Of a stretch of DNA of 6,376 nucleotides, positions 1 through 6,376 are shown piece by piece. A program made the translations under genes and the position numbers. The stretch comes from Actinomycetes bacterium (GTDB lineage Bacteria > Actinomycetota > Acidimicrobiia > Acidimicrobiales > RAAP-2). The notes below the pieces were generated by a model, which saw nothing but the letters and a program-made list of their open reading frames with translations, searched no databases and had not been told where the DNA came from. The stretch is taken from contig JAJYMD010000438.1 of the NCBI GenBank assembly GCA_021787255.1, forward strand, positions 1-6,376. Direction: 5' to 3'. The first letter of the stretch is position 1. Each line of letters starts with the position of its first letter.

Positions 1-311
1 CACGCCTTCGGGTCGAGTGCCTGCGCACCGGGATCCAGGAGGTCACGGTCACCCCCGCGCGCGCTGGCGGCGCACGTCAGCCCGTGGCGAAGCTCTCGGG
101 CGTCACGCTCCCTGCGAGCGCGCAGGTCCGGCTCCGTCGGCTCTACCCCGGGGCCAGCTACCGGGAGCAGTGGCATCAGCTGCTGGTGCCGCTCACGGGC
201 AGGGAGCACTCGGCCGAGGAGCTCCGCTCCTTGGTGGTCGCGCTCTTCCCTCCCGGCTTCGACCCTCCGGGCGACGCCCCCCTCGCCGGCGCGGCGCCGC
301 CCGGCCGCTAG
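1..311 (+). CDS. mfd: Transcription-repair coupling factor Mfd, C-terminal end (5' truncated)
   Basis: The frame starting at base 3 is open from the window edge to TAG at 309-311, giving about 102 residues of a C-terminus. Visible pieces are RLRVECLRTGIQEVTV, then KLSGVTLPASAQVRLRRLYP, GASYRE and QLLVPL. The RLYPGA-x-Y segment followed by a short LVPL strand is what I know from the last domain of actinobacterial Mfd proteins. Mfd is a cytoplasmic ATP-dependent translocase that removes RNA polymerase stalled at lesions and recruits UvrA. Only the extreme C-terminal (regulatory, UvrA-masking) domain is here; the helicase motifs lie outside the window. The Ala/Pro/Gly-rich last 20 residues are a disordered end. 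An internal GTG at 84 is in frame but is not a plausible start, because the homology runs across it. Identification rests on the short motif and on the mazG/eno neighbourhood, which also follows mfd in mycobacteria. Confidence 0.8.
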   Translation, partial: RLRVECLRTGIQEVTVTPARAGGARQPVAKLSGVTLPASAQVRLRRLYPGASYREQWHQLLVPLTGREHSAEELRSLVVALFPPGFDPPGDAPLAGAAPPGR

Positions 312-323
312 CATGCCGCGCGA

Positions 324-1430
324 ATGAAGCGGCTCGTCCTCTCGCTCGTCGCGATCGCGGCCGCCGTGGCGTTCGCCGGCGCCTACCTGCCGTCCGACGC
401 GGCGAGCGTGGGGCCTCACGCGATCAGCCGCCAGGCGCTCGACTCGGATCTCTCGGCGATCGCGGCCAGCCCCGACTACACGTGCTTCCTCTCCGAGGAG
501 CACCAGCTCTCCACCGGCACGAGCCTCCCGCTGCTCGGCGCGGGCAGCACAGGGAGAACCGGCGTGTACGACGCGACCTTCGTGGACGGCTGGCTCGACT
601 CCATGATCACGGACGAGGTCGTCGCAGGCATGGTCGCCCGCCGCGGCCTGCGCGTGACCTCCTCGGATGCCTCGATCGCACGCGGCGTGCTCGTCCGACG
701 CATCACCGACGTGCTCGACACGTACGCGCAGGACACCGGGCTGCCCTCTCCGAGCTGCGGCGGCAGCGGCCAGGCCGTGCTCCGCTCGCTTCCGGGGTGG
801 TTCGTGGCCGAGCAGACCCGTGCCGAAGCCGCTCAGGCGCTCCTCGACGCGCAAGCGGCGGGTTCCGGGCTCTCGGCGAGCGCGATCGTCGCCTACTTCG
901 CACGTCATCGCAGCGACTTCGCCAAGGACTGCCTGGACGTCGTGGTGGTCGCGACCCCCTCGGAAGCGAAGGCGGTCGAGAGCGCCCTCTCGAGCGGAGC
1001 GAGCTTCGCCACGGTGGCGCAGGTGGCGTCGCTCACACGGACATCGGCGGCTCACGGCGGCTCCGTGGGGTGCGGGTCCCTCGCGGGGACCTTCCTCGGC
1101 GGAGCCGTTGGCAAGCTCGAAGTCGGGCAGGTGGCGCCTCCGGTCCGAGGCGGGGGCTATTACTGGGTCACCAAGCTCGTGAGCAGGACGGCGGTCTCGC
1201 TGCGGGCCGCGCGCGCCGAAGTGGTCACAGCCCTCCTCCTCGCAGGCCAGGGTCGTGCCGACGCAGAGCTGACGGCCGCGCTCGAGTCGTCGAGGCTCGG
1301 CGTCGACCCCCGTTACGGCACCGTGTCGCCGCGTTCGGTCACACTCGTCCTGGCAGCGCCGTCCCCGCCTCCGAGCGCCGAGATCTCCGCGTCGGCCAAC
1401 CGCCCCACGTCGACAGCTACCGGCTCCTGA
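324..1430 (+). CDS. Exported SurA/PpiC-like foldase (parvulin-type domain, catalytic histidines apparently lost)
   Basis: 368 residues. The N-terminus (MKRLVLSLVAIAAAVAFAGA) is a signal peptide or membrane anchor with no lipobox cysteine, so the protein should act outside the membrane. Residues about 28-200 resemble the SurA N-terminal chaperone region (ISRQALDSDLSAIAASPDY, then an alpha-helical stretch). Residues about 203-290 resemble a PpiC rotamase domain: a first strand CLDVVVVA, helix EAKAVESALSSGASFATVA, a GGSVGCGSL loop equivalent to GGDLG-x-F, then KLEVGQVAPPV and GGYYWVTKLVSR. The usual HIL in strand 1 and GYHII in the last strand have lost their histidines, so isomerase activity is doubtful and a chaperone role is more likely. 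The only cysteines, 54, 145, 203 and 250, could form two disulfides. The tail is Pro/Ser/Thr-rich. The start ATG lies 12 bases after mfd with no clear Shine-Dalgarno. The same position relative to mazG and eno holds lpqU in mycobacteria, but I see no relation to it. Confidence 0.75.
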   Translation: MKRLVLSLVAIAAAVAFAGAYLPSDAASVGPHAISRQALDSDLSAIAASPDYTCFLSEEHQLSTGTSLPLLGAGSTGRTGVYDATFVDGWLDSMITDEVVAGMVARRGLRVTSSDASIARGVLVRRITDVLDTYAQDTGLPSPSCGGSGQAVLRSLPGWFVAEQTRAEAAQALLDAQAAGSGLSASAIVAYFARHRSDFAKDCLDVVVVATPSEAKAVESALSSGASFATVAQVASLTRTSAAHGGSVGCGSLAGTFLGGAVGKLEVGQVAPPVRGGGYYWVTKLVSRTAVSLRAARAEVVTALLLAGQGRADAELTAALESSRLGVDPRYGTVSPRSVTLVLAAPSPPPSAEISASANRPTSTATGS

Positions 1431-1437
1431 GGGCTCT

Positions 1438-1442
1438 AAGGG
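1438..1442 (+). promoter_or_regulatory. Ribosome binding site for mazG (decides the GTG start)
   Basis: AAGGG lies 7 bases upstream of the GTG at 1450, inside the 19-base gap after the foldase stop. No ATG is available nearby in this frame, and the conserved VTVVGLG strand begins only 7 codons later, so the GTG at 1450 is the best start. Confidence 0.5.
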
Positions 1443-1449
1443 TCGTCGG

Positions 1450-2994
1450 GTGCCCTTCGCGCGGCCGCACGTCACGGTCGTCGGCCTGGGCCCGGCCGAC
1501 GAGGAGCTGCTCCCGCCCAGGACGCGCGAGCTCCTCGCGTCGGCGACGGCCGCGTTCCTTCGCACGTCGCGTCACCCCGCGGCCGCGGATCTCGCCCGAT
1601 CGGCGGCGCCGGGCACGACGACCGGACGCGACACGCCGGTCGGGCACGCCCGGATCGCCACCTTCGACCACCACTACGACGAGGCGCAGACCTTCGAGGA
1701 GGTGTACGAGCGGATCGTGGCGGACCTCGTCGCCGTGGCGCAGGTCGTGTCGAACGACGGCGGCGAGGTCGTCTACGCCGTCCCTGGCTCGCCGCTCGTC
1801 GCCGAGCGGACCGTCGAGCTGCTGCGAGCGGACCCGAGGGTCGAGGTCACGCTGGTGCCGGCGATGTCCTTCCTGGACCTCGCCTGGGCGCGCCTGGGCG
1901 TGGACCCCGTCGCGGAAGGGGTGCGGCTGGTCGACGGGACCCGCTTCGCCGTGGAGGCGGCAGGAGAGCGCGGCCCTTTGCTCGTCGCGCAGTGCTGGTC
2001 GCAGGCGGTGCTCTCCGAGGTGAAGCTCGCGATCGGCGACGCCGAGGCGCCGCCGGACGTCGAGGTCACCGTCCTGCACCATCTCGGCCTCCGCGACGAG
2101 GTCGTCTCGGTCGTTCCCTGGCACGAGCTCGATCGGGCCGTGGTGCCGGACCACCTGACCACCCTCTGGGTGCCCAAGCTGGCCGCGCCGGTGGCCGCAG
2201 AGCTGGTTGCGCTCGACGAGCTGGTCTGCCGCTTGCGGCGTGACTGCCCCTGGGACCGGGAGCAGACGCACGTGTCGCTCGAGCGCCACCTGCTCGAGGA
2301 GGCCTACGAGGTCCTGGAGGCGATCGACGAGCTCGGCCGGACGCCGCAGGACGCCGAGGAGACGGAGGCCGAGGCGGAGCGGCGCGCGACCCTCCACCTG
2401 GAAGAGGAGCTCGGCGACCTGCTCTTCCAGGTGTTCTTCCACTCGCGGCTCGCGGCAGAGGAGGGGAGGTTCACGATCGCCGATGTCGCCCGCTCCCTCC
2501 GAGGCAAGCTGGTCTCACGCCATCCGCACGTCTTCGGCGACGTCACGGCGCACGACGCCGAAGCGGTGGTGGCGAACTGGGAGGAGATCAAAAAGCAGGA
2601 GAAGGGCCGCGCCAGCGTGATCGAGGGCATTCCCGGAGCGCTCCCTTCGCTCGCGCTCGCGGCGAAGCTGCAGCGCAAGACCTCAGCGGTTCGAGGAGCC
2701 GCGCTGGCCGAGACCCCCGCGCTCTTGGCGGACGCGGCGGCCCTTCTCGACGCGGTGGGTCGCTCGGCGGTCGAGGGCGTGGCGGACGAGGGAGCGTCGC
2801 AGCTGCGAGAGCACGACGTCGCCGGGCGCGCGGGCGCGTTGCTGTGGGCCGTCGCGGACCTCGTGCGGCGCGCCGGCGCGGAGCCCGAGGACGCATTGCG
2901 CGCCGAGGCGGCGAGGTACGCCCGACGCCTGCGCGGGATCGAGAGCGGCCTGCGGGAGCTCGGGACACCCGCTGCAATGGGGGCGACACGCTAA
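1450..2994 (+). CDS. mazG: MazG nucleoside triphosphate pyrophosphohydrolase with N-terminal tetrapyrrole-methylase-like domain (YabN type)
   Basis: 514 residues, soluble. Residues 7-245 form a SAM-dependent tetrapyrrole methylase-like fold: VTVVGLGPADEELL, LRTSRHP (38-43) and VVYAVPGSPLVAERTV (107-122). This is the architecture of Bacillus YabN, where the role of the methylase half is unknown. Residues 250-395 are the MazG domain: CPWDREQTH (266-274), LLEEAYEVLEAI (281-292), LEEELGDLLFQVFFHS (317-332) and RHPHVF (358-362). The Mg-binding acids correspond to E283, E284, E287, E320 and D323. It hydrolyses NTPs and dNTPs to NMP and pyrophosphate; mycobacterial MazG clears oxidised dCTP. An acidic insert (about 296-312) lengthens the loop between the two acidic motifs. 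Residues 404-502 match the second MazG repeat (LLWAVADLVRRAGAEPEDAL, RYARRLRGIES) but lack its EExxE acids. The gene follows the foldase by 19 bases and precedes eno by 48. Confidence in family is high; the true substrate is not visible. Confidence 0.95.
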   Translation: MPFARPHVTVVGLGPADEELLPPRTRELLASATAAFLRTSRHPAAADLARSAAPGTTTGRDTPVGHARIATFDHHYDEAQTFEEVYERIVADLVAVAQVVSNDGGEVVYAVPGSPLVAERTVELLRADPRVEVTLVPAMSFLDLAWARLGVDPVAEGVRLVDGTRFAVEAAGERGPLLVAQCWSQAVLSEVKLAIGDAEAPPDVEVTVLHHLGLRDEVVSVVPWHELDRAVVPDHLTTLWVPKLAAPVAAELVALDELVCRLRRDCPWDREQTHVSLERHLLEEAYEVLEAIDELGRTPQDAEETEAEAERRATLHLEEELGDLLFQVFFHSRLAAEEGRFTIADVARSLRGKLVSRHPHVFGDVTAHDAEAVVANWEEIKKQEKGRASVIEGIPGALPSLALAAKLQRKTSAVRGAALAETPALLADAAALLDAVGRSAVEGVADEGASQLREHDVAGRAGALLWAVADLVRRAGAEPEDALRAEAARYARRLRGIESGLRELGTPAAMGATR

Positions 2995-4845
<1,851 letters not shown>

Positions 4846-4849
<4 letters not shown>

Positions 4850-6234
4850 GCGGGCGGCCTCGGGGGCCGCGCCATGGCGACGAAGCCCGCGCCGAAGAAG
4901 CCCGCGCCGAGGACCTCGGCGACGAAGCCCGCGCCGAAGAAGCCCGCGCCGAGGACCTCGGCGACGAAGCCCGCGCCGAAGAAGCCCGCGCCGAGGACCT
5001 CGCCGAGGTGACCCGGCTCCTCGGGCGGGCGCCCGACTGCGACTTCGTCGTGGTGCGGCGCCGGGCCGACGGCGTGCCCCAGGTCATCGAGAACGCCCCG
5101 CTGCTCCATGACGGCACGCCGATGCCGACGAGGTTCTGGCTCGTCGACCGGGAGCTGAGGGAGGCCGTCGCGAGGCTCGAGTCGGAAGGGGGCGTGCGTG
5201 CTGCCGAGGCCGCCGTCGACCCGGTCGAGCTCGCCAGGGCCCACGATCGGTACGCGGCAGACCGTGACGAGCTCGTCCCCGCCGGTCACCGCGGGCCCCG
5301 GCCCGCGGGCGGCGTGGGTGGCACCCGGGCAGGGGTGAAGTGCTTGCACGCGCACCTCGCCTGGTGGCTGGCGGGCGGTGACGACCCCGTCGGCGCGTGG
5401 GTCGCCGGACGGCTGGGCGTCACCCGGGACCTGCCGGCTCGCCGCGTCGGAGACGTCCCGGCAGGACCGGTCGCGGTGGCGAGCCCGCAGGGCGCGCTGG
5501 CCGCGGGTGCGCACGCGGCTGACCGGGCGCTCCCACCCAAGGAGTACCGGACGCTGACCGCGATCGTTCCGGTGTACAACGAGCGCTCCACGGTGGTCGA
5601 GATCGTCCGCAGGGTGCGCGCGGCCGACGTGCCGCTCGTGGTGGACGTGGTCGTGGTGGACGACGGGTCGACCGACGGCACCGACCAGGTCCTGGGCGCG
5701 ATCGCCGACTCGACCGTGCGCGTGGTGCGCCACGAGCGCAACCGCGGCAAGGGCGCCGCGGTGCGCACGGGGCTCCAGCGTGCGACGGGCGACCTCGTCA
5801 TCGTCCAGGACGCGGATCTCGAGTACGACCCCGACGACTGGCCACAGCTGCTCGATCCGATCCTGAAGCACAAGGCGCACGTCGTCTACGGCAGCCGCTT
5901 CACGGGCGCTCGCAAGAACATGCTCATCCTCCACTGGATCGGGAACAGGTTCCTCTCCCTTGTCACCAACCTCCTGTACGCGACGACGCTCTCGGACATG
6001 GAGACCTGCTACAAGGTCTTCGACCGGCGTGTGCTCGACGGCATCACGATCGAGTCCGATCGGTTCGACTTCGAGCCCGAGATCACCGCCAAGGTCCTGC
6101 GTCGCGGCTTTCGCATCTACGAGGTGCCGATCAGCTACGCGGGCAGGGAGCCCGAGGAGGGCAAGAAGATCACCTGGCGCGACGGCTTCAGCGCGCTGCG
6201 CGCGCTCGTGAAGTACCGCTTCACCCGGCTGTGA
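4846..6234 (+). CDS. Fusion protein: DUF501 domain plus GT2 (polyprenyl-phosphate-type) glycosyltransferase
   Basis: One uninterrupted frame, 462 residues if it starts at the ATG at 4846 (ATGA overlap with the ftsB stop, no clear Shine-Dalgarno). Residues 11-52 are three identical 14-residue repeats. Residues about 50-195 are DUF501: DLAEVTRLLGRAP, NAPLLHDGTPMPTRFWLVD, RLESEGGV and VKCLHAHLAWWLAGG (C166). This matches the actinobacterial DUF501 protein normally found after ftsB; its function is unknown. A Pro/Ala/Gly-rich linker follows (about 196-231). Residues 236-462 are a complete GT2 domain of the DPM1-like kind: TAIVPVYNE, VVVDDGSTDGT (D272, D273), NRGKGAAVRTG, QDADLEYDP (D322, D324 metal site), YGSRF, ETCYKVF, FDFEPEITAK and EEGKKITWRDG, ending LVKYRF. 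Such enzymes move a sugar from a nucleotide donor, often to a polyprenyl phosphate at the inner membrane face; donor and acceptor cannot be read here. No membrane helix is evident. An in-frame GTG at 5476 could start a separate GT, and GTG at 5008 a shorter DUF501. Confidence 0.85.
4876..5001 (+). repeat. Three perfect tandem copies of a 42-bp unit (14 codons)
   Basis: Copies lie at 4876-4917, 4918-4959 and 4960-5001 and are identical base for base. Each unit holds two smaller copies of GAAGCCCGCGCCGA spaced 15 bases apart. In the DUF501 frame each copy reads GDEARAEEARAEDL, an acidic, helix-prone block of exactly two heptads. Shifted by one frame it reads ATKPAPKKPAPRTS, which is basic and Pro-rich. 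That second frame runs from an ATG at 4874 to a TGA at 5009-5011. In the DUF501 frame 9 of 12 Glu codons are GAA, although GAG is preferred elsewhere in the window. In the other frame every codon ends in G or C. Perfect identity suggests recent expansion by slippage or unequal recombination. Because 42 is a multiple of three, copy number can change without breaking any frame. Confidence 0.97.
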
Positions 6235-6376
6235 GCGCCCACGACGCCCCAGGCCCGCGCGCTCCGGACGCGACGGGCACCGGCCCGCTCGCCGCGGTGG
6301 ACTGCGGCACGAACTCGACGCGCCTTCTCGTCGTCGACGACGCCGGACGCCAGCTCGTGCGGCTGATGCGGATCAC
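6231..6376 (+). CDS. ppx: Ppx/GppA family exopolyphosphatase, N-terminal part (3' truncated)
   Basis: A GTG at 6231 overlaps the stop of the preceding gene as GTGA, and 48 codons are visible before the window ends. After a disordered leader of about 20 residues rich in Ala, Pro and Gly comes PLAAVDCGTNSTRLLVVDDA and then LVRLMRIT. The DCGTNSTRLL block is the first phosphate-binding motif of the Ppx/GppA branch of the ASKHA fold, and RLMRIT is typical of actinobacterial members. The family hydrolyses polyphosphate and/or pppGpp. The mycobacterial gene following DUF501 is ppx2, which agrees with the identification. Overlapping start and stop codons suggest translational coupling to the DUF501/glycosyltransferase gene. 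The alternative GTG at 6297 lies inside the motif and cannot be the start. Whether it is Ppx or GppA in activity cannot be judged from this fragment. Confidence 0.92.
   Translation, partial: MSAHDAPGPRAPDATGTGPLAAVDCGTNSTRLLVVDDAGRQLVRLMRI

Noticed and set aside
313..327. Mini-ORF ATG-CCG-CGC-GAA-TGA ending over the foldase start (ATGA)
   Set aside because: Four codons with no ribosome binding site; most likely chance, though it could in principle help re-initiation because the foldase lacks a clear Shine-Dalgarno.
17..2023. A 668-codon open frame on the + strand across mfd, the foldase and mazG
   Set aside because: It is an Arg/Pro/Gly-rich shadow frame in GC-rich DNA, overlaps three recognised genes in another frame and shows no protein motif.
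4870..4879. Perfect 10-base palindrome CGCCATGGCG just before the repeat
   Set aside because: It lies inside coding sequence, is short and GC-rich, has no partner site and is expected by chance in such DNA.
5476..5545. Separate start for the glycosyltransferase at GTG 5476 with AGGA 9 bases upstream
   Set aside because: No stop codon separates it from DUF501, so a two-gene reading is not supported by the sequence. It is kept only as possible internal initiation.

Overview
This window is very GC-rich, with third codon positions almost always G or C. It is packed with genes on the + strand only. The content and order point to the chromosome of an actinobacterium: mfd end, SurA/PpiC-like foldase, mazG, eno, ftsB/divIC, DUF501, ppx/gppA start. 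From memory, Mycobacterium tuberculosis has a similar run (mfd, mazG, lpqU, eno, a divIC/ftsB-like gene, a DUF501 gene, ppx2). The secreted foldase between mfd and mazG and the overall flavour suggest an Acidimicrobiia-like lineage, but this placement is an inference.

Layout: 1-311 is the C-terminal end of the transcription-repair coupling factor Mfd. 324-1430 encodes an exported SurA/parvulin-like protein. 1450-2994 encodes a two-part MazG (tetrapyrrole-methylase-like domain plus NTP pyrophosphohydrolase). 3043-4335 encodes enolase. 4322-4849 encodes an FtsB/DivIC septum protein. 4846-6234 is one open frame joining a DUF501 domain to a family 2 glycosyltransferase. 6231-6376 is the start of a Ppx/GppA exopolyphosphatase. 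The only non-coding gaps are 12, 19 and 48 bases. The last three junctions overlap (14 bases, ATGA, GTGA), so eno-ftsB-DUF501/GT-ppx looks translationally coupled, and the whole window could be one transcription unit. No promoter or intrinsic terminator was recognised.

The genes are mostly housekeeping: DNA repair at stalled polymerase, nucleotide-pool cleaning, glycolysis, cell division and polyphosphate/ppGpp metabolism. Two things stand out. One is the apparent in-frame fusion of DUF501 with a polyprenyl-phosphate-type glycosyltransferase, set between a division gene and ppx. The other is a perfect triple 42-bp repeat at the start of that fusion. It reads as acidic helix in one frame and as a Lys/Pro/Ala-rich basic peptide in another, and the basic frame has the more typical codon use. 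The true N-terminus of this gene is therefore uncertain.
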